A stretch of DNA of 64,000 nt from Trichomonas vaginalis G3 (lineage: Eukaryota; Parabasalia; Trichomonadida; Trichomonadidae): NCBI RefSeq assembly GCF_026262505.1, contig NC_067204.1, forward strand, positions 2,141,797 through 2,205,796, written 5' to 3'. Both the position numbers and the translations under genes were made by a program. The notes beneath the pieces are model-generated. The model saw nothing but the letters and a program-made list of their open reading frames with translations, was not told the origin of the DNA and made no database searches. Shown one piece after another: positions 9,321 through 18,382 of this stretch (its first letter is position 1; every line of letters starts with the position of its first letter).

Positions 9321-10498
9321 TATATTTCGAACGAAGCTCTCATCGGTCTTTTTTTTTAATACTAAACGTTTTTCCCCTGTCACTTTTAGCTAAAATTTGG
9401 GTTTGCCTAGTGTTTACTAATAGATGAATAGTATATAAATTCTATTAAAATGGATTTGATCCAAAAAAATATAAAATCAAAAATAATTGTTATAATTTAA
9501 ATGAAGAAGTAATTTAAAACGATTTTATTTATGATCAAATTTTATATATTTTTTTGGATCAAATCCATTTTAATAGAATTTATATACTATTCATCTATTA
9601 GTAAACACTACCGTATATTATTTTTTAAGCTATCTTATTTTTTGAAATTTTATTCAAATCTTTGGTCGCAAGAAGAATTGCATGATAAATAAAAACATTT
9701 AATCAAAGTCAATTTTATTTTTCATATTCAAATGGACTGAGTGTTAACATTTAACATTTTTTGCTAATTGTCGTCAAAAATTAGGCGTAAAGCAAAAATT
9801 GATATTTCATATGGTTTTATGATAGATAAGCATTATATTCCCACTCATTATATTCGTAAATTTTGAGGTTTATCATTCGCTTTTAAGATCATTGAATTTG
9901 ATTTTTATATAAAATAGTTATATATTAGAAAATAATATGAGTTTATGTGATATTATTTTTCAGAAGATTTCATTCTATATGCCTATGAAAAGTACTCTCA
10001 AAACTAACTTTTCCCTAATTATAATTAAATCTAGAATATTGTATTATGCTTAGTATTATTTCATTTTTCTCATTCAATTTAGAATTTACAAATGTCAAAA
10101 AATTGAGAGATGTCACTTTTGATGAATTTCTGTTTATTACAGAGCTAAATTTATACTCAGAATTTTGACACTAGACAAGGAAATTTTCGATCATTTTCCA
10201 AAAATGTTCGGAAAGTTCTTTACCTGTGCTAGTATTCTGAGCATCAATATGTTGATCATCCCTGTCTAGACTTTGTGTATGATGAGCACTTCCGTCTTGA
10301 GTTTGCTTTTATTTATCACTTCCTAAAAGTTTCAGAGAATTTAGCAGCTGTAGCACTGCATTCTTTTGGATTTACCTTTAATATTTTATTGTGACCTAAA
10401 TAATCGAAACAGTCAAATGCAAATTGTAAGTTATGAATGTGGAATATGCTGTGGAATACATGCAGAGGCAATGTTTACAGAAATGACACATAACATCC

Positions 10499-11234
10499 GA
10501 CAAGAGTGCATAATACACTCTTGTCTGTCAAAGTTCCTAATTCAGAAACAAATTGCAGAACTTTATTTTTTTAATAAAAGTCAGAGAGGTACTGATCAGG
10601 AGTCAGTACATCTTAGGCTCGTATTACTAGTAGGAATAGGAGAAACTTTGTCCTAATAACTTATCATTCGGACAAAGTTTCTCCAATTTCTATTGAAAAT
10701 ACATGGGTGAGGGCTACACATTGGTATATAGCCCTTACCCGTTCATTTTCATGCTGAAACTAGCAAACTTCGGGTTAATCTGAAAGAAATAACCCAAATG
10801 TATGGCATTTTATAAAAATAATAGAAGCATGTGAAGTAATTATCAGGAGCATGTACCTCACATACTCCAATTATTCTTATAAATCAATAAAATTAATCTA
10901 ATTTTCAACAGATTAACTGAAGGTTCCTCCAATCTTAGGTGATAATTGTTGCATGTGTGGGACTAAACATAATTTAGTCTTTCGCATGCAACAATTCCAT
11001 CCATATATCTGTTTTTGCTTGGACATCTTGATCTTACTGAAAAAGTCAGGGAGAGAGCTGATTAAATCATTGAAATATAATAATCATTGGCTAAATTGTT
11101 GGGAGAAACTTTGTCCAAATGATAAGTTATTCGGACAAAGTTTCTCCCATTTCTACTAATGATTGGAGGCTACAAAGTGTCAGAAAATGTTTGTTTGCGT
11201 ACCAATTGGTACAGACCCTTGGTACCGAACAAAC
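10499..11234. repeat. hairpin cluster 1
   Basis: Several separate stem-loops: 10499-10525 (10 bp), 10589-10609, 10639-10684 (15 bp perfect), 10705-10740 (12 bp), 10945-10995 (nested), 11101-11148 (16 bp perfect) and 11189-11234. The hairpins at 10639 and 11101 are the same sequence in opposite orientation, including the loop, so the cluster itself has a loose inverted symmetry. Frames such as 10366-10656 and 10953-11159 run across stems and do not look coding. From 10154 to 10498 and 11235 to 11548 I see no gene. Confidence 0.7.
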
Positions 11235-11548
11235 ATATACTAACTCACCTTGGTTAGCAAATCGTATGAAAAATTATTAAATAAATATAAATTTAATTTA
11301 ACAATATCTTGCTTTCCTTTTCTTTTCTTAGGTACTATTACTTACTGTTTCTATTATACAAATTGCCCATTAATAGTTTCATTTAAGTATTCATCTAGAA
11401 CTATTTATATGACGCTCTCTATATACTCAAGATTTTTTTGAAAAATAATCGTCATATCTATAGCTTTCGATTTTCAATATTTACCAATTTTTCAATTTAT
11501 AAAAATACCAAAGTTGAATAGTTTACAAAATTATGAGATAAAATCTAG

Positions 11549-12523
11549 AGGTATGTTGTTCCATTTGATTCTTGGACTTATTTTTACCAAACAGAGAATC
11601 AGCCAGATCCAGTCACATGCATCAATTGCTCAGTACCTATCAACAATCAAGAATGTTTTGTCTTACTCAGTTTCTTCTTTGACTTCAAAGAAGGTGCAAT
11701 CAAATATTCATCTGACAGCATCAAAGTATTACATTCGGAATGCAACTTTAATAACAATACAAGTACAAGTAATGGCGGCAGTGTTTATTTTAGCTGCAGA
11801 AGTTCTTTTGTACAACACAAAATTTGTTCTTTATCTTCACAAACAACTGCAAGTAATTTCAGAGGAGGACATCATTCCTATACAGATTGTATAGATACAA
11901 CCAAACTAAATTTTGTCTATGATTCATCTATTTGTCTTTGTGGAAACGAAAAATCACAGAACACAATACGTGCATCCAACGGAAATGTTTCCATTAGATC
12001 AACAAATATCAGTCAATATATAGCAAGTAGTGACTCAGGTTATATTCTTGGAAGTTCAGGAAAAGTTTCATTATGTACAATTGAAAATACAACCGCCAAA
12101 CCTTATAGTGGGGTAATAGCTCATATGTCTGGATATACTTATTTAGTTTCTTTTTGCAACATTTTGAATAACACAATGAGCACGAGAGATTCTGGAATAA
12201 TTTCTTGTAATGGAAATATAACAATTGAAAACTGTTCTATATTTGGAAATGACTGTCTACGAGGATTAATGCTTTATGATAATTATGCAGCAGATTCATT
12301 TACAATTAAAAATCGTTATGTTCAGAGTAAAGGTTATATAACATATGGTATTACTACTGAAAATATCAAATATGAAGAAAAATATCTATATTTATCTCAT
12401 TTATCTACATCTAAATGTGAAAATCGAATTTATATAGTTAATAATGATGAAGATAATGATACATTTAATCCTGAATATATTAAATTTATTCGAACTTTAG
12501 TTGCTCATTTAATGTTCTGCTAA
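11549..12523 (+). pseudogene. Pmp-like beta-helix protein, copy 2, lacking a start
   Basis: Paralog of 500-1510. The frame is open for about 324 codons from 11549, but the first in-frame ATG is at 12125, past the middle. Homology starts at the same TTCCATTTGATTCTTGG border as in copy 1. The first roughly 300 bp are almost identical to copy 1; later parts drift, although ITIENCSIFGND and LSHLSTS(K/N)CE are kept. Even the 3' flank is recognisable (ATTGCTTAGTATATA against ATGCTTAATATATA). It is probably a 5'-truncated duplicate. Alternatively, these frames are 3' exons whose first exon I cannot see. Confidence 0.55.
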
Positions 12524-13365
12524 TAAAAGTACTCCATAATATCAAGCAAGAATTGCTTAGTATATAAGATGAATCATGTTTGCTTTTGGTAAACTTTTCA
12601 AATCGAGGCAATTCAAGCATTTCCTTAATATATCGTATGGCAGTCCCAACGGGAACCGCGGTAATTTACCGAGGTTTCCGCACACCGGTTCCTTTTTTTA
12701 GGAATTTGTAAATCATTTTTTGTAAATCGGCAAAAATTTGGAAATATTCTGACGACAATAAATCTGGGAATAGTATTTTAAATACGAGAACAACCTATTT
12801 AAAAGTGTTTCGCTCGATTTTGTATAATTTCAAATTTTCGCATATAACTTTCCGTGAATTACCGTGATTTTACCGCCACATCAATAGTTTACGACACTTT
12901 TTCCGTAAATTGAGTAGTTTACTGCACTTTTTCCGTAAAATTGAGTTACGGGAATCCGTAAGATTACCGTACCTCACTTCTAGTTGAAAATAGCATTAGT
13001 ATATAATAAATAGATATATTATTCATATTTTTGATTTTGAATTACGGAAAAAGTGAGTTCAGAACTTCCAATTATTATTTGATTAATTATGTTAAAAATA
13101 CTATAAGGAATTAAAATACATAATGTTGAAATTTGAATTACGGAAAAAGTGAGGGTGAAAGTGAAGTGAAAAAGTAAGATATTTTTTTGTTGAAATAATC
13201 ATAGTTGTACAATTTTGAAACTATATGTAAAGCTATAAATTGAATAAATTCAAAAACAAAAATTGTTTATTCTTATTAATAAATTTATATTAATCAATAT
13301 TTGAACAACCCGTAATTAAAATTGAATTCCTCTTAAAATTTAATCCATACGTTAATTTTTAATTT
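12524..13365. repeat. gene-free zone with CGGAAAAAGTGA repeats in both orientations
   Basis: A 30-bp unit containing CACTTTTTCCGTAAA occurs twice at about 12886-12946. Its complement, GAATTACGGAAAAAGTGAG, occurs at 13039-13057 and 13135-13153. At 12649-12700 GGAACC and GGTTCC bracket GGTAATTTACC, another nested palindrome. A segment near 12723-12750 resembles 300-330, next to the other Pmp-like copy. No gene is seen. It is likely the remains of an inverted-repeat element. Confidence 0.5.
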
Positions 13366-14107
13366 GCTCGGCGAATGCCGAGCTTCCCTACTTCTCTTGT
13401 CATTCCTTCAAAAACTCTAATCTCATCGCACTTACAAACATCATGATTTGATGTATTGTCGAGAAATCTTAGACTTGTTTGTCATTTGATTATAGCATTT
13501 GAAAGTCATCTCGAAAATCGATTAACAAGACAATTTCCCAAACATCTACATACAAGTAGATGATGGTAAACCCATTAGAGTTGTTTTGCTATGATTCCTC
13601 CAATCTTATGATGAGAAAAATCATATCAAAACAGCTCTAATCGAACATTCTACACAGCTTAGCATCCAGCTAGTTCCAAGTAATGCGATTACAACATCAA
13701 CGGCCAAAGCCTTTCAGAGTCCTTTAATCATTTCTTCTCATCTCAATGTGAAGTGACCCCAAACGAACTACAAGCTGACGTTACAACGCATTACAACCCG
13801 GTTAATACGAGCATATACATTGGAGCTGCTTTGTTATGATCTCCCTCATCAATTGATGAGAGATCTCATTATGAAGCAGCTCCAATCGAACTAAAAACCT
13901 ACATACAAATGAGTGAAAACAAACTCATTAGAGTTGTGTTGCTTTGATTTCTCTCATCAGAAGATGAGAGATACCAGAACAAAACAACTCTAATCAAACT
14001 TTCTACACAACTCAGCACAGTATCAATGCAAAGTAATGCGTCTGTATCGTTAACAAGCAAAGTTGTTTCGGGTCCTTCCATTTTGGAAGAATTCGGAACA
14101 ACTTTGC
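13366..14107. repeat. hairpin cluster 2, with three 68-nt sister hairpins
   Basis: Stem-loops at 13366-13383 (GCTCGGC/GCCGAGC), 13543-13562, 13574-13641, 13819-13886, 13927-13994 and 14057-14107. The 13574, 13819 and 13927 hairpins are each 68 nt and related. Their stems begin ATTAGAGTTG, ATTGGAGCTG and ATTAGAGTTG, and the opposite arms change to match in the second (CAGCTCCAAT), so pairing is kept. Their loops contain CTCATCA/TGATGAG-type sub-palindromes. No coding frame here is credible. Confidence 0.7.
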
Positions 14108-14331
14108 GAATTGATAGTGTAAACCCATATACATGAAAGCGTGCATGCATAAAGACAGGTATTGTCAGCAATGACTACCTGCCCAGCTATGAGTGATCAG
14201 AGAATTACCATCTCAGGCTTTTTGAGAACGTTTCAGCCAGGACCCTCGTATGTTGACTGTGAGAAAGGCATCCTTTATCTGAAATAGATGCTTTTCCAAC
14301 AATCAAATTCGAAGATCTTCGACGTTGTTGT

Positions 14332-14414
14332 AAAAAGAGAAGGAGAAGGAAAGAAGAGGAAGGAGAGGAAGAAGGAAAGGAAAAGAAGAAGAAGAAAAAG
14401 AAAAAAAAGAAGGA
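14332..14414. repeat. 83-bp homopurine tract
   Basis: Every base of the plus strand from 14332 to 14414 is A or G (AAGGAGAAGG-like). This can form triplex (H-DNA) or stall polymerases. The complementary-strand 76-codon frame here is simple Phe/Ser sequence and is not a gene. A GC-rich palindrome, CGGCGGAGCCGCCG, lies just downstream at 14451-14464. Confidence 0.8.
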
Positions 14415-14464
14415 CATATTAAATATAATGCGCACTTAATAGTGCCGAGGCGGCGGAGCCGCCG

Positions 14465-15249
14465 AGGCGCGATTTTTTTGACCCTATATTACCGCACGGC
14501 AATGTTTTTCTCGATTTTGTACAGCCCTAATATATCGGTTTGTATATGTTTTATTTTCGCTTTTTTGTACATATTTTGCATAAATTATGTTTATATGCAT
14601 ATGTAATTTGAAAAAATTGGAAAATTAAATAAATTATTCAAGTTTTTACTCGATTCCATATTTCTGAAACTTAATGATGAATTGTTCTAAAGAATATTAA
14701 TAAGATGTGTAAATTGTATGTTTATAACCTGACGATATAGACTGTTGATCCGATAAGATATTGCCTTGATATTTTTTCGACATTGTGTGGCTTTCAGTGA
14801 TTAATGTAAATAATATTATCATGAAGCGTTTTAGGATCGGTGATACTCAAATAAAGCCCAACTTGGGCAGCTGTAGTCACTTCATCGTACGTCCTTAATA
14901 GTTTATCAGAAAATAGATCGATAGCTTTGTTTAATAATAAACATTATTTTCAAACCTAATAGTAAATATAATACATATAGATAACTCATGGTAGTTATGC
15001 CAAACTAACATATAAGATATAAATTGTATATCCCATTTACAAAAATCTCATCAGTGCAAAAAAGTATAAATAAAAATTTTATTTGTAAAAGATGTCATCT
15101 AAAAGCTTGTTGAATCCACTCAGCCTTATTGATATTGCCGCTCGGAACTCTTATGAGATTTGATAACTAAAAATGCTGGAATGATTTTACATAATAATAT
15201 AACATTCATATGACTTTTATTATAAAACAACAAATAATATAAAAAAAGA
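14465..15249. other. gene-free intergenic DNA
   Basis: AT-rich, with no supported gene, RNA or repeat, between the hairpin/homopurine zone and the convergent end of the coiled-coil gene. Confidence 0.5.
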
Positions 15250-17745
15250 TCATTTTGATTCATTACATACAGTATTAGATAAATAAGTACAAAAATGAGT
15301 AGCAATAGCAATAGATCGCATTTTCATAGGAGTGTTGGATCTTATCAACTTCAATTTTTCATGAGATGACAAAATTCTTTTTTGCAATCTCAAAATTTGG
15401 ATTTTCTGCTTAGTTAATCCAGGAACAGATGGCTCCAAAGCATGCTGCTCAATTGCTAGTCTAAGTTCTTTATCATTTGGTGCATCTTGATCAAAGATAG
15501 AAAGAAGTCTATTTGCCCACAGTCTCCATTGCATGGCGTTCTTTGCTTCACACGCTATTTCACCTGCAGCAGCTTTCAGTTTCTCATTTTCGTCAATTTT
15601 TACTTTCAATTCTTCTTCTTTTTCCTTCAAAAATTTCACTTCACTTTGATAATTTGTCACTTTTTGTTCTAATTCAACAATTGTTTCTAATCTTTGGGAT
15701 AATTCTTGCTCATATTCATTAAGTTTATCAAAAACAGGCTGCATCTGATTGCTTTCACTAGTATTTGTAGCAATTGAATATGTTTTACATTGATTTTGAA
15801 TATATTTTTGAGATTTTTCGTTTTCAAGCTTTAATTGCAACAAATTTGTTTTAAGTTCAGCAATATCAGTGTTTTGCAATTCGCTTTTTTGCTTCATCTC
15901 ACTATTTTCATTTAATAAATTTTCATTATCTGTTTTTTCTTTCTTTAAATCAGCATTTAAGTTAGTCAGATCAACTTTCAGTTGTTCTAATTCAATTTCT
16001 AAGTCAGCAAGCTTGTTTCTTTTCTGTTCAATGATTTCATTTTGAGTATCTCTTACTTTTTCAAGATTTTCAACATTTCTTGAGAATTCTTGAACTTGTA
16101 ACTGCTTTTCTTTCAGTTCTGTTTCAGTATTCGATAGTTTCTCATTGATTTCGTTTAATTTATTTTGGAATGAAATTTCAATTTCAACTTTTTCGTTTGA
16201 AACAGCTTTAACTTGTTTATTTAGATCAGCAATATTTAATGCTGACTGTGCGTTCTCTTCTTTGAGACTTTGTATCTCACTTTTATTGATTTCATTTTCT
16301 TGATAAACCAAAGAAATTTTTCTGACATTTTCTGAAATTGTCAAATTTTTGTCAAAAGTTGGAAGTTTTGAAATTGATTTGATGACTGATTTATTGAAAG
16401 TCTTTAACTGGTTGTATTCTAATACGCTTTTATCCATTTCTTCCCTTAAATTCAGAATTTCTTTCCTCATTATTGCATTTCTCTGTTGTTCTTCAGTTGT
16501 AAACGAAAGAAGAACGTTTCCCATAACAACAGATGCTGTATAAAGACAAAATAACTCTCTTGTATTGTCATCAGGCTTCTCTTCTCTAATCATAAAATTA
16601 TTAATTTGTTCTTGAAGCGTTTTAGGTGAGAATAACTTAAAGATCTGTGTAGTATAATCCATTGTTTCATCAGTAATTATCTCATTTTCGTCTATTTTTA
16701 TGTTGTTTCTCTCAATAAATTTTGCAACATTTGTAGATCTCCTCAAAATTTCCTTTCTGCAGCTGTTGTCAACCATGACTGGTCCTGTATATGGTTTCTC
16801 AAAGAAAAGGGCCTTCTGCAATGCTTCAGATCCGCTTGTAGTTATCAAAAATTTCATTTCTTCTTCCAAAACTGTTAAAATTCTAAATGATTTCTGCTTT
16901 TCTTTGGCCAATTCTTCATTCAATTCATTGATTTTGTCATTATCTTTCTCAGAATCCTTGATTTTCTCAATCAAAGTCGAAATCATCAACAAAATTCTTT
17001 CAATTACTGATTTATTTGAGAGATCTGTAATCTTTGTGATATCAGTAGACAAATATGGTAAAGATTTTAATATGTTATTGCTAATTTTGGCCAAAATAAA
17101 GTGATTATCATCAGATTTTATTTCATTTACTGTTGGTTTTGGTTCTTCTTTATGTACAACTTGTATTACTGGAACTTTTGTATCAAATATTTTCTCAATA
17201 ATCTGATTTTGCCGTTGTAATAGCTTCACAAGTGAATTTCTTTGGTTCGTTATTTTTGAAATTTCTTCAATTTGCGTATTTATTTGATCTGTCAGCTGAT
17301 TTATATAATTAGACATGATTTCTTCTTTCTTTGAACTTGAATTTGAACTTGATGCCTGTTTTTGTAAATTAAAAACTTCGGATTGTAAAGATGCAACGCG
17401 TTTCTCAAGCAATTCCTTTTGCACAACTAAATCTGTATTTGTTTTGCGTAGAGTGTTATTGTCAGTTGTTAATTGATGAATTTGATCTTCGAATTCTTCA
17501 GAATTTGAGGAGTCAGATTGGGTTGAATCAAGTTTATTTTCTTCAGGTATATAATTGTCGATAAATTCTAGTGCTTGTTTTAGGGTTTTTATTTGATATC
17601 CAGCCTTTTTCGTCATTATCTTACAGAAAAGATTGATTTCTGATGTTGGAGATAATGACACTTTCTTGTTGCTCGTTTCTTGAGAATATTTTTTCTCATA
17701 TAATTCAATGTTGACCAACTTTGTGTTGATACCATCTGAATTCAT
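15250..17745 (-). CDS. long coiled-coil protein
   Basis: An intact 831-residue protein. After about 110 residues including a possible globular part (LFCKIMTKKAGYQIKTLKQALEFIDNY), it has heptad-rich, Lys/Glu/Asn/Gln-dense helix around 110-190 and 480-740. A less charged segment with FLITTSGSEALQKALFFEKP and LFCLYTASVVMGNVLLSF lies between. The C-terminus is short and basic. No signal peptide or TM. Such proteins usually serve cytoskeletal, Golgi-tether or basal-body roles; nothing here picks one. Start choice is supported by TTCATTTTT ending about 7 nt before the ATG, a good trichomonad initiator. The stop is TGA rather than TAAA. Confidence 0.85.
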   Translation of the reverse strand: MNSDGINTKLVNIELYEKKYSQETSNKKVSLSPTSEINLFCKIMTKKAGYQIKTLKQALEFIDNYIPEENKLDSTQSDSSNSEEFEDQIHQLTTDNNTLRKTNTDLVVQKELLEKRVASLQSEVFNLQKQASSSNSSSKKEEIMSNYINQLTDQINTQIEEISKITNQRNSLVKLLQRQNQIIEKIFDTKVPVIQVVHKEEPKPTVNEIKSDDNHFILAKISNNILKSLPYLSTDITKITDLSNKSVIERILLMISTLIEKIKDSEKDNDKINELNEELAKEKQKSFRILTVLEEEMKFLITTSGSEALQKALFFEKPYTGPVMVDNSCRKEILRRSTNVAKFIERNNIKIDENEIITDETMDYTTQIFKLFSPKTLQEQINNFMIREEKPDDNTRELFCLYTASVVMGNVLLSFTTEEQQRNAIMRKEILNLREEMDKSVLEYNQLKTFNKSVIKSISKLPTFDKNLTISENVRKISLVYQENEINKSEIQSLKEENAQSALNIADLNKQVKAVSNEKVEIEISFQNKLNEINEKLSNTETELKEKQLQVQEFSRNVENLEKVRDTQNEIIEQKRNKLADLEIELEQLKVDLTNLNADLKKEKTDNENLLNENSEMKQKSELQNTDIAELKTNLLQLKLENEKSQKYIQNQCKTYSIATNTSESNQMQPVFDKLNEYEQELSQRLETIVELEQKVTNYQSEVKFLKEKEEELKVKIDENEKLKAAAGEIACEAKNAMQWRLWANRLLSIFDQDAPNDKELRLAIEQHALEPSVPGLTKQKIQILRLQKRILSSHEKLKLIRSNTPMKMRSIAIATHFCTYLSNTVCNESK

Positions 17746-17750
17746 TGAGA

Positions 17751-17760
17751 AAAAATGAAT
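17751..17760 (-). promoter_or_regulatory. Inr motif of the coiled-coil gene
   Basis: On the minus strand it reads ATTCATTTTT. TCA+1TTT matches the trichomonad initiator consensus; the +1 A at 17756 would give an 11-nt leader. Confidence 0.55.
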
Positions 17761-18382
17761 TCCTAATAGGTGAATAGTAAATTATACTTGACAATTCATA
17801 TACGGCTTGAATGAAAAGCTAATCTGAGCAAACAATACAATATCGAAATTTCAAAATACTTTAAATGAGGTACACTTTTGAAAATTTCCATACTACATCA
17901 TATGATTTTCAAAAAATCATATATAATGTTAGAATAAACATGATGATCCATAAGATAGGAGATATTCTACGAAACATTTAGCCGCCACAAAGGCTGCTCA
18001 GTTTATCCCAACATGAAAATACGTTTTGCCAATAAAATGTGAAGATTTTATTGAATTGGAAAATAATTCATCTGATAACTATATTAAAATTGAAATGTAA
18101 TAACAAATTAAAGATAACACATAATGTGTTTGATCTCATATGAGAATTGCTGTTATCTTAACCTCTAATTAAAATGTTTCTACAATTTATTGAAAAGTGA
18201 GATGAATTGTATGTGGATAAAGGACCTAAGCTCATACCAACAATGACACGATCATAGTTGGTAAACAGTGTTACAATGTCGTTTTTAAATACATTAACCT
18301 TAAATCTAGACTTTATTCTCAATTTTTTATATTTTAAGGTTTCCACAATTTTTTGTGCTTTCTATATTACAGGTAATGTCAA
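17761..18382. other. gene-free divergent intergenic region
   Basis: Lies between the leftward coiled-coil gene and the rightward glycine-rich gene. No repeat, RNA gene or credible small frame is seen; the 62-codon minus-strand frame at 18158-18346 has no support. Confidence 0.45.

Larger units (their letters stand above)
8508..9407. mobile_element. 900-bp non-autonomous TIR element with 10-bp target duplication
   Basis: The exact 10-mer TAGTGTTTAC flanks it at 8498-8507 and 9408-9417. Inside, AATTTTAGCTAAAAGTGACA at 8518-8537 is inverted at 9378-9397, each about 10 bp from the edge. A 10-bp duplication fits Mutator-like (MULE) elements, which make 8-11 bp, though the tips themselves differ. 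It carries no gene; the 128-codon frame at 8796-9182 is just three turns of a tandem repeat. Cargo: two 54-bp units, a 120-bp tandem repeat and a three-way-junction palindrome. Each inverted repeat reads TGTCACTTTT outward, an initiator-like sequence. Confidence 0.8.
8138..9970. mobile_element. foldback palindrome with 426-bp arms (DNA element), split by an insertion
   Basis: The left arm is 8138-8507 plus 9418-9473 and the right arm is 9545-9970. Each totals 426 bp and, as far as I can read, they are exact reverse complements around a 71-bp centre (9474-9544). Removing the 900-bp insert and one target copy leaves a 923-bp near-perfect palindrome. There is no coding capacity. Identical arms imply recent formation or continuing arm-to-arm correction. 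I found no convincing target duplication at its outer edges. Kinship to foldback or MULE-type non-autonomous DNA elements is inference. Confidence 0.8.
7973..10153. repeat. outer imperfect inverted repeats around the foldback zone
   Basis: About 40 bp at 7973-8012 reappear as the reverse complement at 10112-10153. The core is AACAGAAATTCATCAAAAG plus TGACA. The DNA between these ends and the foldback arms (8013-8137 and 9971-10111) does not match. Either an older, larger inverted-repeat element lost part of its arms, or two independent copies of a short repeat lie here. Confidence 0.45.

Noticed and set aside
10366-11159. plus-strand frames of 96 and 68 codons in hairpin cluster 1
   Set aside because: They run straight across stem-loops and have no initiator or family likeness; the hairpins explain the sequence.
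11551-11556. GTATGT as a trichomonad 5' splice site just before Pmp-like copy 2
   Set aside because: It would splice out the reading frame itself, and no ACTAAC...ACACAG-type 3' site was found in a fitting place.
13899-14435. minus-strand frames of 90 and 76 codons
   Set aside because: One crosses hairpin cluster 2 and the other is the complement of the homopurine tract (poly-Phe/Ser).
16700-17104. 134-codon plus-strand frame
   Set aside because: Antisense to the coiled-coil gene; low-complexity shadow of its Lys/Glu codons.
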